From: Pyrinomonadaceae bacterium
Lineage (GTDB): Bacteria > Acidobacteriota > Blastocatellia > Pyrinomonadales > Pyrinomonadaceae
Direction: 5' to 3'
Length of the DNA: 64,000 nt
Assembly: GCA_019694395.1 (NCBI GenBank)
Contig: JAIBCC010000001.1
Coordinates: 186,001 to 250,000, forward strand
Numbering within the stretch: the stretch's first letter is position 1; each line of letters begins with the position of its first letter. This document shows positions 17,420 through 27,081 of this stretch, one piece after another. Position numbers and translations under genes: made by a program. The notes below the pieces were generated by a model. That model made no database searches and was not told the DNA's origin. It worked only from the letters and a program-made list of their open reading frames with translations.

Positions 17420-18370
17420 TTATTTACAAATCATAGAACGGATTTTTTGATTAACCTGATTCGCGTAATCAATAAAAAAAGAAAGGAATCTGAAGGTGTA
17501 AATGTCTGTATGTCCGCCTTTGGGAACTTTGACCAATACATTGTCCAACCCGACTTTATCGGCTTTTTCCTTGATTAATTCACTTCCATACATATCCAAA
17601 GTTCCGATACTCTTAAATCGAATGGGAACAACCATGTCATCTTCTCCGTGATAGCTGAAAATCGGCGGATCGTCCTTATCAATCCAATTTTCGTCCATAA
17701 TACTTCCCGACAAATTGAAAATGCCTCTGACCTTAGTTGAAAATTTTCGATTCTCGGCAGAACCCGTATTTCCGTTAAGTCCTCCCTCTTCCGCAATAAT
17801 TGATGACAATTCATCCGTAACTAAATCTTTTTCATCTAAAAGTCCGGTCTGTAAAGCGGTGATTGCTCCAGCGGAAACTCCGCCAATAAAAATATTATTC
17901 GGGTCTATTTTGTATGGATTTCCATTTTCGGCGGATTGGCGAAAAAATCGAATCGCGGATTTCAAATCGTTGGTCGCCCGAACAACTTCGCGTAAAATAT
18001 TATTCGATTCGACCACCTTATTTGCAGGAGCAAGCCGATATTGGATACTCGCAACTACATAACCATTTTTGACAAAAAACGTGCAAAATGGAGTCATTTG
18101 CTCTTTGTTTCCGCTGGTAAAGCTGCCTCCATGCACAACAATTATCAGAGGTCGGAGTTGTGCATCATCGTTTTTAGGCTCATAAATATCAGTCAGCAAC
18201 GAAACATTTTCATCCGACCAATTTTTTGCAGCGGCATATTCAATCGTCTTTTTAGTGAAATCGGAAAAGATGGCTTTCTCGTAGCGGTCTGGCGCACAAG
18301 AAGCTTTTTCTTGCGCCGAAATTGAAATCACAAACGAAATTAAAATCAACCAACTACATATTTTTTTCAT
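17420..18370 (-). CDS. Secreted alpha/beta hydrolase, carboxylesterase-like
   Basis: 316 residues with a signal peptide (1-19). HGGSF near 80 is the oxyanion-hole motif, GGVSAG near 167 is the nucleophile elbow (Ser in GxSxG), GEDDMVVP supplies the Asp and GGHTD the His of the triad. This matches BD-FAE/esterase-lipase type hydrolases that act on esters outside the cytoplasm. The substrate is unknown. It lies four bases after the FAD-linked oxidase gene on the same strand, suggesting cotranscription. Confidence 0.85.
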   Translation of the reverse strand: MKKICSWLILISFVISISAQEKASCAPDRYEKAIFSDFTKKTIEYAAAKNWSDENVSLLTDIYEPKNDDAQLRPLIIVVHGGSFTSGNKEQMTPFCTFFVKNGYVVASIQYRLAPANKVVESNNILREVVRATNDLKSAIRFFRQSAENGNPYKIDPNNIFIGGVSAGAITALQTGLLDEKDLVTDELSSIIAEEGGLNGNTGSAENRKFSTKVRGIFNLSGSIMDENWIDKDDPPIFSYHGEDDMVVPIRFKSIGTLDMYGSELIKEKADKVGLDNVLVKVPKGGHTDIYTFRFLSFFIDYANQVNQKIRSMICK

Positions 18371-18374
18371 TTAA

Positions 18375-19877
18375 TTAACCTAAATACCTCGCATCGAAAA
18401 TATTGTTTTTACCTAAAATTCCTTTCGGGTCAAAGGCTTTTTTGAGTTCTGCCATTTCATTCAAATACCGTTCGCCATACATCACATACAAATATTTGCT
18501 TTTAACTTTTCCGATGCCGTGTTCCGCCGAAATCGTCCCGCCAAGCATAATTCCCTGTGCAATAAATCTGCCGTAAAGCTGCTTAGCTGTATGCGCTTCG
18601 TCACCATCTTTGGGCAAAATATTAACGTGTAGATGATTATCGCCGATGTGACCGAAAATGACATAATCCAAGCCCCAATCCTTCAAGGATTTTTTGTAAA
18701 ACCGGAGCATCGAAGCAAAATTTTTGTCGGGAACGGCAATGTCGGTCGAAACTTTGCGTTGTTTGTGTTTGACGATAAATTCATTGACTGAAACCGGCAA
18801 AGCATGTCGGAAATCACGCATTTTCTGCCGGTCTTCTTCGGTTGTTGTAAACCATGAAACATCAATTTCAGCATTGTGTTTTTCTAAAAGATCATTCCAT
18901 TGCAAGAAAAGTTCGTCTTCGGTTTCATCCGTTGTTTCCTGTTCAAAAAAGACTGCACCCGCCATATTTTCAGGCGTTTCAGGAAACTTGCCTTTGATAA
19001 ATTTCAAGGCTTCTTCGTCAAAATATTCCAAAAGCGTGGCATCTAATTGATTCTCGACTTTTGATTTTTGATTTTCAGTTTGTCTTGTTTCAAATGACTT
19101 TTCTCTGGCTTCATTAACAAAATTCAATAAATCATTTTCGTTTTTGAAAAAAATAATTCCGCTTAGAAAACCTTTCGGTTTAGGTAAAATTTTGAACTCA
19201 ATTTCGGTAATAACTCCAAGCGTTCCCTCACTTCCGATAAAAAGGTCAATCGCATCTACTTTTGTAGAAGAAAAATATCCACTGGTATTTTTGCGAACAT
19301 CAGGCTGCAAATAAGTTGGTAATTTAGCCCGAACTGTTTGATCTGAATCAGTTGTAAGCTCAATAAATCCATCATTTCCCGCGAAAACTTCGCCGCGTTT
19401 CAGATTTAAAATGTCGCCTGTCGGCAAAACAATTTCCAACCGTTCGACATAACAGCGTGTTGAACCGTATTTGAAGCTGCGCGAACCGCTGGCATTCGTC
19501 GCTACCGTGCCGCCAAGCTGACAACTCCATTCGGTCGGATCAGGCGGATAGAAAAATCCTTTGGCTTCGGTTTCTTTTTGAAAATCCGCCAAAATAACTC
19601 CTGCCTGGGCAATTGATTTTCCTTCACCTATTTCTTTGATTTGGTTGAGCTTTTCCAGTGAGATCAAATATCCGCCGAACGGCACGCAACCACCGACAAG
19701 TCCGGTGCGTGCGCCGGAAATCGTCACCGGAATATTTTTTTCGTTGGCTTCCTTAATGATTTCGGCAATTTCCGCTGAGTTTTGTGGAATAAAAAGTTTG
19801 TCGGCATAACCGCCCTGTAAATTGCTGGCATCAACTAAATAATTTTGGAGTTCGTCTAATTGAGTCTTTACTTGCAT
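18375..19877 (-). CDS. FAD-linked oxidase, D-lactate/glycolate dehydrogenase type (GlcD-like)
   Basis: 500 residues. The FAD_binding_4 domain (IPVTISGARTGLVGGCVPFGG, then DPTEWSCQLGGTVATNASGSRSFKYGSTR) is followed by the FAD-oxidase C-terminal domain with HIGDNHLHVN and SAEHGIGKVKSKYL. Such enzymes oxidise D-2-hydroxy acids, most often D-lactate or glycolate. MurQ upstream produces D-lactate, so D-lactate disposal is attractive, but the gene is 4 kb from the salvage operon and on the other strand. A 7-base repeat encodes ENQKSKVE near residue 270. Confidence 0.87.
   Translation of the reverse strand: MQVKTQLDELQNYLVDASNLQGGYADKLFIPQNSAEIAEIIKEANEKNIPVTISGARTGLVGGCVPFGGYLISLEKLNQIKEIGEGKSIAQAGVILADFQKETEAKGFFYPPDPTEWSCQLGGTVATNASGSRSFKYGSTRCYVERLEIVLPTGDILNLKRGEVFAGNDGFIELTTDSDQTVRAKLPTYLQPDVRKNTSGYFSSTKVDAIDLFIGSEGTLGVITEIEFKILPKPKGFLSGIIFFKNENDLLNFVNEAREKSFETRQTENQKSKVENQLDATLLEYFDEEALKFIKGKFPETPENMAGAVFFEQETTDETEDELFLQWNDLLEKHNAEIDVSWFTTTEEDRQKMRDFRHALPVSVNEFIVKHKQRKVSTDIAVPDKNFASMLRFYKKSLKDWGLDYVIFGHIGDNHLHVNILPKDGDEAHTAKQLYGRFIAQGIMLGGTISAEHGIGKVKSKYLYVMYGERYLNEMAELKKAFDPKGILGKNNIFDARYLG
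19054..19081. repeat. 7-base tandem repeat inside the FAD-oxidase gene (4 units)
   Basis: Units TCGACTT, TTGATTT, TTGATTT, TCAGTTT with 7-base period, encoding a charged linker in the minus-strand gene. Confidence 0.7.
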
Positions 19878-19947
19878 AATTTTTGATTATACCTTTTGCA
19901 ATAAAAATTGTCTTTTGCCGGCGTGATTATGGTAAAATTTCCCCACT

Positions 19948-21210
19948 ATGGCGATTGATAATTCTGTAATTTTGGCGATGCAAGCCGCCGTTGAAAATGA
20001 CCCCAACAACATTGCTTTAAGACTTCATTTAGTTTCACTTTTGTTTGAAGACGGACAATTCGACGAATCTCTCAAACAAGCGCAAACCGTTTTAACACAA
20101 GAACCTACAAACACTGATGCTTTGGAAAAAGCTGCCAACTCTGCCGAAAAAGTTGGTGATTTAACCAAAGCCGATAGTTACCGAAAACTGCTCAAAGCTT
20201 TAAAAGGTGAAACCGAAAAACCTCCGATCACGCCGCCCCGCATTAGCAATTTTGTCAAAGATGAATGGGCAGAAATTATAGAAGATGAGCCGCTCAGAGT
20301 TCCGCAATCTGACGGTTTTGAAGACGACCATTTTTTTGAAAGTGAACGTCCCGATTTGCGTTTGGCAGATGTTGCCGGAATGGAAAAAGTTAAAAAACGG
20401 CTCAATTTAGCGTTTTTAGCTCCATTGAAAAACCCCGAAATGATGAAGCTTTACGGCAAATCCTTGCGCGGAGGTCTTTTGCTTTACGGTCCGCCGGGAT
20501 GCGGTAAAACCTTTATTGCGCGGGCGATTGCAGGCGAGCTTGGCGCAAATTTCATTACAGTTGGGCTTTCCGATGTTTTGGATATGTGGATCGGCAGTTC
20601 GGAAAAAAATGTGCACGACCTTTTTGACCGCGCCCGCCGTAATGCGCCTTGCGTCTTGTTTTTTGACGAATTGGATGCGCTTGGCAGGAAACGGAGTCTT
20701 TCCAGAACAGCTAATCACGGCGCAATCAATCAACTTTTATCCGAACTCGACGGCGTAAGTCAAAATAATGACGGAGTTTTTGTGCTGGGGGCAACCAATC
20801 ATCCCTGGGATGTGGATACCGCTTTGCGTCGTCCCGGAAGATTAGACCGAACTTTGCTGGTGCTTCCGCCTGATGCGCTTGCGCGTGAAGCGGTTTTAAA
20901 TTTTCATCTGCGAGGTCGTCCAATTGACGGAACAGTTGATGTCGGCTCAATCGGCAAACATACGCACGAATTTTCCGGTGCGGATTTAGCTTATTTAGTT
21001 GAAAGTGCGGCGGAATTTGCGATGGAAGAATCAATCGAAACCGGAAAAGTCCGTTCAATTTCAAGCAATGATTTCAAAAAAGCTTTGCGCGAAGTTCGCC
21101 CTTCTACTCGTCCCTGGTTTGAAATTGCCAAAAATTATGCGCTTTTTGCCAATGAAGGCGGAATTTATGACGATTTGCTCGAATATTTGAAAGAATTGCG
21201 GATGCTTTGA
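19948..21210 (+). CDS. AAA+ ATPase with N-terminal TPR region (Cdc48/SpoVK-like)
   Basis: 420 residues. Residues 1-90 are two or three tetratricopeptide-like helices (LRLHLVSLLFEDGQFDESLKQA), 91-135 an acidic linker, and 136-400 one AAA module: Walker A GPPGCGKTF at 181-189, Walker B FFDELDALG at 238-246, sensor GATNH, arginine finger in RRPGRLDR. The single AAA ring domain suggests an unfoldase or remodelling ATPase with the TPR as adaptor. No protease or FtsH part is present. It stands alone between minus-strand genes, so the partner is not evident. Confidence 0.88.
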   Translation: MAIDNSVILAMQAAVENDPNNIALRLHLVSLLFEDGQFDESLKQAQTVLTQEPTNTDALEKAANSAEKVGDLTKADSYRKLLKALKGETEKPPITPPRISNFVKDEWAEIIEDEPLRVPQSDGFEDDHFFESERPDLRLADVAGMEKVKKRLNLAFLAPLKNPEMMKLYGKSLRGGLLLYGPPGCGKTFIARAIAGELGANFITVGLSDVLDMWIGSSEKNVHDLFDRARRNAPCVLFFDELDALGRKRSLSRTANHGAINQLLSELDGVSQNNDGVFVLGATNHPWDVDTALRRPGRLDRTLLVLPPDALAREAVLNFHLRGRPIDGTVDVGSIGKHTHEFSGADLAYLVESAAEFAMEESIETGKVRSISSNDFKKALREVRPSTRPWFEIAKNYALFANEGGIYDDLLEYLKELRML

Positions 21211-21225
21211 TTTAGATTAAAATAA

Positions 21226-21357
21226 CCGCAAAAGGCACAAAAAACACAAAAAAGAGTTTCTCTTGTTTCTTATTTATTGTTCAAAAATCAGATTTTTATT
21301 TTTTATAGGAAAACCTTGCCATAAAAAGTTCTTTTGTGAATTTTGTGCCATTTGTGG
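21226..21357. repeat. Imperfect inverted repeat of CCGCAAAAGGCACAAA type
   Basis: CCGCAAAAGGCACAAAAAAC at the left (21226-21254 overall) faces CTTTTGTGAATTTTGTGCCA and TTTGTGG at 21331-21357 as an imperfect inverted repeat. It fills the gap between the convergent ATPase and thiD genes. Similar elements are at 32383 and 63815. Confidence 0.55.
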
Positions 21358-21366
21358 AAATAATTC

Positions 21367-22173
21367 TTACAATTTTACCAAATGATTAATCGGTGAATGT
21401 CCGTGTCCGAGATTTGGAGCAGTCCGAATTGCTTCATTTACAAACCTTTTCGCAATTCCAACTGCTTCAACCAGATTTTTTCCCAAAGCCAAATTTGCCG
21501 TAATTGCCGCCGCCAATGTGCATCCCGTTCCGTGCGTGGCGGTAGTTTCATAATAATCGGCTTCAAAAATGTGCAATTCATTTCCAAGAAAAAAATAATC
21601 CTTAGCCTTTTTGCCTTTTGCTTTCTGCCTTTTGCCTTCAAAGAGATGTCCACCTTTCAGCAAAACATTTTTTGCGCCGAGACTTTGAATTTTTTTAGCA
21701 ATCTTTTCAAAATCCGCTTCACTTTCAAACTTCATTCCTGAAATTCTTTCGGCTTCAGGAATATTCGGCGTAACAATATCAGAAAGCGGGAAAAGTTTAT
21801 CAATCAAGGATTTAAGTGCATCATCATCAATTAAATCAAAACCCGAAGTTGAACGAACGACCGGATCAACTACAAAATTTCTGAGGTTATTTTCCTCAAC
21901 AATTTTTGCAATCTCGTCAATAACTTCTTTGGTTGGCAGCATTCCTGTTTTCAGGGCAGAAATTTCAAAATCATCTAAAATAGGTTGAGTTTGATGGAGA
22001 ACAGATTCAGCAGTTTGATGAATCCCCCCGAAAACGCCTTGGGTATTTTGAAAAGTTAAAGAGGTGATCGCCGCTGTTCCATAACAGCCAAAAGCCGAAA
22101 AAGTTTTAAGATCCGCGTAAATTCCTGCGCCGCCGGAAGGATCAACGCCTGCAATTGATAAACAAATTTTCAT
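21367..22173 (-). CDS. thiD: Hydroxymethylpyrimidine/phosphomethylpyrimidine kinase
   Basis: 268 residues. The N-terminus ICLSIAGVDPSGGAGIYADLKTF and the later TPNIPEAERISG and ATHGTGCTLAAAITANLALG blocks are diagnostic for ThiD, which phosphorylates HMP and HMP-P in thiamine synthesis. Its start lies inside the 3' end of thiE (32-base overlap), so translation is coupled. Residues about 178-191 (KRQKAKGKKAKD) come from a 42-base array of 7-base repeats at 21600-21641, an unusual basic insert between conserved blocks. The next gene supplies the other branch enzyme. Confidence 0.95.
   Translation of the reverse strand: MKICLSIAGVDPSGGAGIYADLKTFSAFGCYGTAAITSLTFQNTQGVFGGIHQTAESVLHQTQPILDDFEISALKTGMLPTKEVIDEIAKIVEENNLRNFVVDPVVRSTSGFDLIDDDALKSLIDKLFPLSDIVTPNIPEAERISGMKFESEADFEKIAKKIQSLGAKNVLLKGGHLFEGKRQKAKGKKAKDYFFLGNELHIFEADYYETTATHGTGCTLAAAITANLALGKNLVEAVGIAKRFVNEAIRTAPNLGHGHSPINHLVKL
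21600..21641. repeat. 7-base tandem repeat inside thiD (6 units)
   Basis: Six 7-base units of CCTTTTG type (CCTTAGC, CTTTTTG, CCTTTTG, CTTTCTG, CCTTTTG, CCTTCAA). The 42-base length is a multiple of three, so the frame is kept and 14 mostly basic residues are added. Confidence 0.85.
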
Positions 22174-22780
22174 CCTTTAATTTTCGCAAATTTTCGGCGT
22201 TATTCAAAAATCGAATCGCCGCAAAACCATCTGCGATCTGCAAAACCTCATCGTAATTCGTTTCATCTATTCCGCCCAAGGCTATGATTGGAAACGGTTT
22301 TATTTTTTCACAAACAGTTTTTAGCGATTCTAATCCAACCGGAGTTCCTTTATTTGGGCTGGCAAAAATCGGGCTGAAAGTCGCAAAATCTGCGCCATCA
22401 TTTTTAGCTTTTAACGCATTTTCTAACGAATGCGCCGAAACTCCGATAATAAAATCCTTTGGAAAATTTTGACGGATAATTTTGGCTGAAACTGAATTTG
22501 AGGTCAGATGAACCCCGTTGGCTTTTGCCGCTAAGGCAATGTCAGCGCGATCATTGATCAAAATTTTAGTTTTAGAATTTTTGGTAAGTTGAACAGCCTG
22601 TGCAGTTAACTCAAAAACAAATTTGGCAGGTAAAGATTTTTCCCGGAATTGTATCAGCGGAATTTTGAATTCAACTGCAAACTCAACAATTTGAAGAAAT
22701 TTAACGGATTTTTGAGAGAAATTTTGAACGGTTATAGTTCCGTCAGAAATTAAATAAATGATTGGTTTTGAGAATTTCAC
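22142..22780 (-). CDS. thiE: Thiamine-phosphate synthase
   Basis: 212 residues with a GTG start inside a GTGA overlap with the upstream small membrane-protein gene. The TIM-barrel signature is seen: IQFREKSLPAKF, ILINDRADIALAAKANGVHLTS, IIGVSAHSLENALKAKNDGADFATFSPIFASPNKG, and IIALGGIDETNYDEV. ThiE joins HMP-PP and thiazole phosphate. No TPP riboswitch is visible upstream of the three-gene unit (membrane protein, thiE, thiD). Confidence 0.95.
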   Translation of the reverse strand: MKFSKPIIYLISDGTITVQNFSQKSVKFLQIVEFAVEFKIPLIQFREKSLPAKFVFELTAQAVQLTKNSKTKILINDRADIALAAKANGVHLTSNSVSAKIIRQNFPKDFIIGVSAHSLENALKAKNDGADFATFSPIFASPNKGTPVGLESLKTVCEKIKPFPIIALGGIDETNYDEVLQIADGFAAIRFLNNAENLRKLKDENLFINCRR

Positions 22781-23079
22781 TTACTCGGAATTCCGGCTTT
22801 TTCTTCAAGGGCATCAACGTTACTTTTGAAATTGGCAATTTCCCAAAAAGCCAAACACAAATTCAAAATCCCCAGCCCTGTAACTGCGCCGCGCACCCAA
22901 CCGGAAGCTACAAATGATTGTAAGGACGGCATATTAATCAGCTGGCTAAACATAATCAGAAGCTGATTGTTTCCCCAATCACCAACCTTACCGACACTTA
23001 TCCATGGGAAAATGGTCAGCACAAAACCAGCCAGCAAACAAAGAACAATAAAAAAGATAACTGTTAGCCGAGAAACCAT
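22777..23079 (-). CDS. Small membrane protein, function unknown
   Basis: 100 residues with two hydrophobic segments (about 5-27 and 60-85), a short loop containing WGNNQLLIMFSQ, and a charged tail. Its stop overlaps the thiE start by four bases, so it is the first gene of a coupled unit with thiE and thiD. A role in thiamine transport or precursor uptake is only a guess from position. Confidence 0.65.
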   Translation of the reverse strand: MVSRLTVIFFIVLCLLAGFVLTIFPWISVGKVGDWGNNQLLIMFSQLINMPSLQSFVASGWVRGAVTGLGILNLCLAFWEIANFKSNVDALEEKAGIPSK

Positions 23080-23127
23080 AATTCGATTATAGCTTTTTTT
23101 TGTATTTTGTGAAGAGTTTAAAAAACT

Positions 23128-23230
23128 GGAGGCTTCAGACTTTACCGCAACACAGGTTGAAATTGCTACCGTTGCTTCGTTCCCGATCTAGCGGAGTTCA
23201 CAACTCAGACCTTGTGCGGAGCCTGAAGCC
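23128..23230 (-). ncRNA. ffs: Signal recognition particle RNA, small bacterial type (4.5S-like)
   Basis: The minus strand folds into one long helix. The ends GGCTTCAG and CTGAAGCC pair, CCGCA pairs with TGCGG further in, and the apex holds a GGAA tetraloop in TCGGGAACGA followed by AGCAACGGTA. This is the conserved Ffh-binding hairpin (compare GGTCCGGAAGGAAGCAGCC). A T-run follows the 3' end (23121-23127 region). About 103 bases, the usual size for small bacterial SRP RNA, and close to a tRNA-Ser gene. Confidence 0.85.
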
Positions 23231-23246
23231 ATAACTTAAATTTAAG

Positions 23247-23334
23247 CGGAAAGGGTGGGATTCGAACCCACGGTATCCTTTTGGGATACACTGCATTTCC
23301 AATGCAGCCAATTCAACCGCTCTTGCACCTTTCC
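23247..23334 (-). tRNA. tRNA-Ser (anticodon GGA)
   Basis: The minus strand gives acceptor GGAAAGG/CCTTTCC, anticodon stem CTGCA/TGCAG with loop TTGGAAA (anticodon GGA), a long variable arm, a GGTTCGAATCC T-arm and discriminator G, all as expected for tRNA-Ser. The 3' CCA is not encoded (GCTT follows), so it must be added by the CCA enzyme. Confidence 0.95.
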
Positions 23335-23360
23335 TCAGATGGTTGAAATTTTCAATGATA

Positions 23361-24080
23361 CTAATCTTTATCGTCTTCGACAAGCCAAGTATAAAAAAAT
23401 CCGGCTAAAAGCGCTCCGACGATCGGAGCCAGCCAAAACAACCAAAGTTGTCCGATTTGTGCTGTTCCGGTAAAGATCGCAACTCCGGTGCTACGGGCGG
23501 GATTAACCGAAGTATTAGTCACCGGAATACTAATCAGATGAATTAGGGTTAAGCCTAAACCGATTGCTATCGGAGCAAAACCTTGCGGGGCTCGTTTATG
23601 AGTTGAACCGAGAATGATTATCAAAAAGAAAAAGGTCAAAACAACCTCAACAATCAAACAAGCCAATAACGAATAGCCGCCCGGAGAAAAATCTCCAAAA
23701 CCATTAGTCGCAAAAGCTCCGGCTTTGGTCGCATCAACGGCAAAACCTGCTTTTCCACTAGCGATCACAAATAAAATTCCTGCGCCGGAAATTGCTCCCA
23801 GAACTTGGGCAATAATATAAGGCACTAATTCTGAAGCGGAAAATCTTTTACCTGCCCACAAACCAAATGAAACCGCCGGATTGAAATGTCCGCCCGAAAT
23901 ATGTCCCAGCGAATACGCCCCTGTCAAAACCGTTAAGCCAAACGCCAGGGCAACTCCGGCAAATCCAATACCCAATCCGGTATCTCCAAATTTAGCGGCA
24001 AAAACTGCACTACCGCAACCGCCTAAAACAAGCCATAGCGTTCCGACAAACTCAGCCGCTAATTTATTAATTAATTTCAT
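23361..24080 (-). CDS. aqpZ: Aquaporin Z-like water channel
   Basis: 239 residues, six membrane helices. Both NPA boxes are present: [11 protein letters not shown] and [12 protein letters not shown]. The second is followed by the arginine of the selectivity filter, and the N-terminal [21 protein letters not shown] is typical of AqpZ. It allows passive water flow across the inner membrane. GGAG lies upstream of the start. The gene sits between two tRNA-Ser genes on the same strand. Confidence 0.95.
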   Translation of the reverse strand: MKLINKLAAEFVGTLWLVLGGCGSAVFAAKFGDTGLGIGFAGVALAFGLTVLTGAYSLGHISGGHFNPAVSFGLWAGKRFSASELVPYIIAQVLGAISGAGILFVIASGKAGFAVDATKAGAFATNGFGDFSPGGYSLLACLIVEVVLTFFFLIIILGSTHKRAPQGFAPIAIGLGLTLIHLISIPVTNTSVNPARSTGVAIFTGTAQIGQLWLFWLAPIVGALLAGFFYTWLVEDDKD

Positions 24081-24141
24081 AAGTTTTCTCCATTAAGTAA
24101 ATTAGGGGCATTTTGATTTTGTTTTTCAGAATTAAATAAAC

Positions 24142-24235
<94 letters not shown>

Positions 24236-24285
24236 ATAATTCGTTTAAAAATCCAAAGTTAAAAACTATTAAATATTTTGCATTT

Positions 24286-24756
24286 TTAACTTTTAATTTT
24301 TCGCCGTTTTTGCTTGAAAAAATCTTGCATTATTTTTCTGCAATTTTCGGCTAAAACACCTTTGGTTATTTCCATCTGATGATTCAAAGAACTGTTGTCA
24401 CAAAGCCTGAAAACACTTTCGACTGCGCCAAATCTTTCGTCCAACGCGCCAAAAACCAATCTTTTGACACGTGCCTGAATGAGCGCGCCGGCGCACATCG
24501 CACAAGGTTCTATGGTCGTATAAAGAGTCGTTTCAGTCAACCGATAATTGCTGATTTTTTTTGCCGCCTCGCGCAAAACCAAGATTTCGGCGTGTGCAGT
24601 CGGATCACAATCGGTTCTGGTTCGATTCCCCGCAATCGCTAAAATCTCATTCTTTTCATTTATCAAACATGCGCCAATCGGAACTTCATCAGAATTTTCC
24701 GCTTCGATTGCCGCTTCAATTGCTTTGTTCATCCAAAATTCGTCTGTTTCAATCAT
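24286..24756 (-). CDS. tadA: tRNA-specific adenosine deaminase
   Basis: 156 residues from the ATG at 24756 (an in-frame TTG lies four codons upstream). The zinc deaminase site is complete: THAEI supplies His and the proton-shuttling Glu, and PCAMCAGAL supplies the two Cys. TadA converts A34 of tRNA-Arg(ACG) to inosine. MNKAIEAAIEAENSDEVPIGA matches the family start. The C-terminus (KQKRRKIKS) ends in T-rich 7-base units on the plus strand, like other genes here. Confidence 0.93.
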   Translation of the reverse strand: MIETDEFWMNKAIEAAIEAENSDEVPIGACLINEKNEILAIAGNRTRTDCDPTAHAEILVLREAAKKISNYRLTETTLYTTIEPCAMCAGALIQARVKRLVFGALDERFGAVESVFRLCDNSSLNHQMEITKGVLAENCRKIMQDFFKQKRRKIKS

Positions 24757-24847
24757 CAAAGCAATCAAGAAATATAAGTATTTATTAAATTTAAGTCAAG
24801 AAGAAGTAAGGACTTAAATTCACAATAGTCAAAATCACAAGATTAAT

Positions 24848-26836
24848 TTAAGAAAGCTGCATTTCCCTATCCCGCAAATATTTTAATTTATCTCGAAGCT
24901 CAGCAGCTTTTTCAAATTTCATCCCTTTTGCCGCTTCCCGCATTTCATACTCGACGGCGGAAATTGTTTCTTTCAATTGTTTGGGTGAAAATTCTTCAAA
25001 TGCATCTAATTCAAGCGGAACTTTGAAATAATCGGCTTCATACGCAGTTACTAAAGTTGCATCAATCGCTTTAATAATAGTAGTTGGAGTTATTCCGTTT
25101 TCAAGATTATATTGCTCCTGAATTTTACGGCGGCGGTTCGTTTCATCAATGGCTCGGCGCATCGAGTCGGTTATTTTATCTGCATACAGAATCGCTTTTC
25201 CTTCCGCATTTCGCGCCGCCCGCCCGATAGTTTGAATCAATGAGCGTTCTGAACGCAAAAAGCCCTCTTTGTCCGCATCAAGTATTGCAACCAAAGACAC
25301 TTCAGGTAAATCCAATCCTTCGCGCAAAAGGTTGATTCCAACCAAAACATCGAATTCGCCGCGCCGCAAATCACGCAAAATTTTGATTCGTTCGAGTGTG
25401 TCAATATCCGAGTGCAAATAGGTGACCCGAACCCCGATTTCGGCAAAATATTCGCTTAAATCTTCAGCCATTTTTTTAGTTAAAGTTGTCACTAAAACCC
25501 GTTCGTTTTTCTCGGCGCGAATCCTGCATTCGTGCAAAAGGTCGTCAATTTGTCCTTTGACCGGGCGAACTTCAACAATCGGATCAAGCAATCCTGTGGG
25601 GCGAATAATTTGTTCCACAACTTCCCCGCCAGTTTGTTCCAATTCGTAATTTCCCGGGGTGGCAGAAACATAAATTCGCTGTCCGACCATTGCTTCAAAT
25701 TCCTGAAAGTTCAAGGGACGATTATCTTTGGCACTTGGAAGACGAAATCCGTATTCGACCAAAGTTCCTTTGCGTGATTGATCGCCTTTAAACATTGCGC
25801 CAAGCTGCGGAATCGTTTGATGTGATTCATCTATCACAATCAGTGCATCGTTTGGCAGATAATGAAGTAAAGTCGGCGGCGGCTCACCGGCTTTTTTTCC
25901 GGTTAAATGTCGTGAATAATTCTCAATTCCGCGACAAAAACCCATTTCTTTGATCATTTCAAGGTCATACATTGTCCGTTGATGAAGCCTTTGCGATTCA
26001 ACCAATTTGCCTTGTTTTATCAACTCTTCTTCCCACCAATCCAGCTCCTCTTTAATGGTTTTGACTGCCCGCCTGATAGTTGGTTTTGACATGACAAAGT
26101 GAGTTTTCGGATAAATTGGCAACCGCGATTCGTGTTTATGCAGAACTTCGCCCAGCAACGGATCAATCGTATAAACCGAATCAATTTCATCGCCCCAAAA
26201 TTCTACACGGTAGGCTTGGTCTTGATAACTCGGATAAATTTCGACGACATCGCCGCGCACCCGAAAATTTCCGCGATCAAATTCAATTTCGCTTCGTTCA
26301 TACTGCAATTCAACCAATTTCCGCAAGAAATCTTCACGTTTAATTTCCTGTCCCGGCTCAACAAATAAAATCATTCCAAAATAAGCGTCTGGATCGCCTA
26401 AACCATAAATACAACTGACACTGGCAACCACAATAACATCGCGCCGTTCAAATAAACTGCGAGTCGCCGAAAGCCTTAAACGGTCAATTTCTTCATTAAT
26501 TGTTGCTTCTTTTTCAATGTAAAGGTCAGAAGCCGGAACATAGGCTTCGGGTTGATAGTAGTCGTAATATGACACAAAATATTCAACCGCATTTTCAGGA
26601 AAAAAAGTTTTGAATTCCTGATAAAGCTGAGCCGCCAATGTTTTATTATGTGCTAACACAAGCGTCGGGCGTTGAGTTCTTTCAATAACATTAGCAATGG
26701 AAAAAGTTTTACCGCTGCCCGTAATCCCAAGCAAACATTGATGTTGCGTATGTTGATTAATTTCATTAACCAGCGTTTCAATAGCTTGCGGCTGATCACC
26801 TTTTGGTGTATTTTCAGAAATGAGACGAAATTGCAT
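24848..26836 (-). CDS. uvrB: UvrABC excision nuclease subunit B
   Basis: 662 residues, full length. Walker [16 protein letters not shown] near 40-54, the beta-hairpin region [23 protein letters not shown], helicase motifs [10 protein letters not shown] and [12 protein letters not shown], and the C-terminal UVR motif ([16 protein letters not shown]) that contacts UvrC are all visible. It verifies DNA damage in nucleotide excision repair in the cytoplasm. uvrA and uvrC are not in the window. Confidence 0.97.
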   Translation of the reverse strand: MQFRLISENTPKGDQPQAIETLVNEINQHTQHQCLLGITGSGKTFSIANVIERTQRPTLVLAHNKTLAAQLYQEFKTFFPENAVEYFVSYYDYYQPEAYVPASDLYIEKEATINEEIDRLRLSATRSLFERRDVIVVASVSCIYGLGDPDAYFGMILFVEPGQEIKREDFLRKLVELQYERSEIEFDRGNFRVRGDVVEIYPSYQDQAYRVEFWGDEIDSVYTIDPLLGEVLHKHESRLPIYPKTHFVMSKPTIRRAVKTIKEELDWWEEELIKQGKLVESQRLHQRTMYDLEMIKEMGFCRGIENYSRHLTGKKAGEPPPTLLHYLPNDALIVIDESHQTIPQLGAMFKGDQSRKGTLVEYGFRLPSAKDNRPLNFQEFEAMVGQRIYVSATPGNYELEQTGGEVVEQIIRPTGLLDPIVEVRPVKGQIDDLLHECRIRAEKNERVLVTTLTKKMAEDLSEYFAEIGVRVTYLHSDIDTLERIKILRDLRRGEFDVLVGINLLREGLDLPEVSLVAILDADKEGFLRSERSLIQTIGRAARNAEGKAILYADKITDSMRRAIDETNRRRKIQEQYNLENGITPTTIIKAIDATLVTAYEADYFKVPLELDAFEEFSPKQLKETISAVEYEMREAAKGMKFEKAAELRDKLKYLRDREMQLS

Positions 26837-27081
26837 AGCTTAATTTTAAGCTAAAAAATCAGATTTGCAAAACCGCGAAAGATACTCAAACTATTTTTGG
26901 GATTTATACCATTTCGTATAAAAATTTCGCTCCTACCAACGAATTTGTAAAGAAAAGTAAATAAAATCAGTCTTTTTTGCTTTGGCACAATTTGTGCAAT
27001 GTTCTGAAAATGTAAAGTTCGATTGGCTCAAAGTTGTTTGGGTTCATCACAAAAAATTCAGTTAGCTTTAGGAGTAAGAAA

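Noticed and set aside
22777..23246. TPP riboswitch before the thiE-thiD unit
   Set aside because: No conserved CTGAGA or ACCTG core is found upstream of the first gene; the structured stretch there is the SRP RNA.
23255..23473. Plus-strand open frames starting MGFEPTV at 23255 and 24157
   Set aside because: They are the antisense of the tRNA-Ser T-arms and run into aqpZ or tadA; MGFEPTV is a familiar tRNA shadow.
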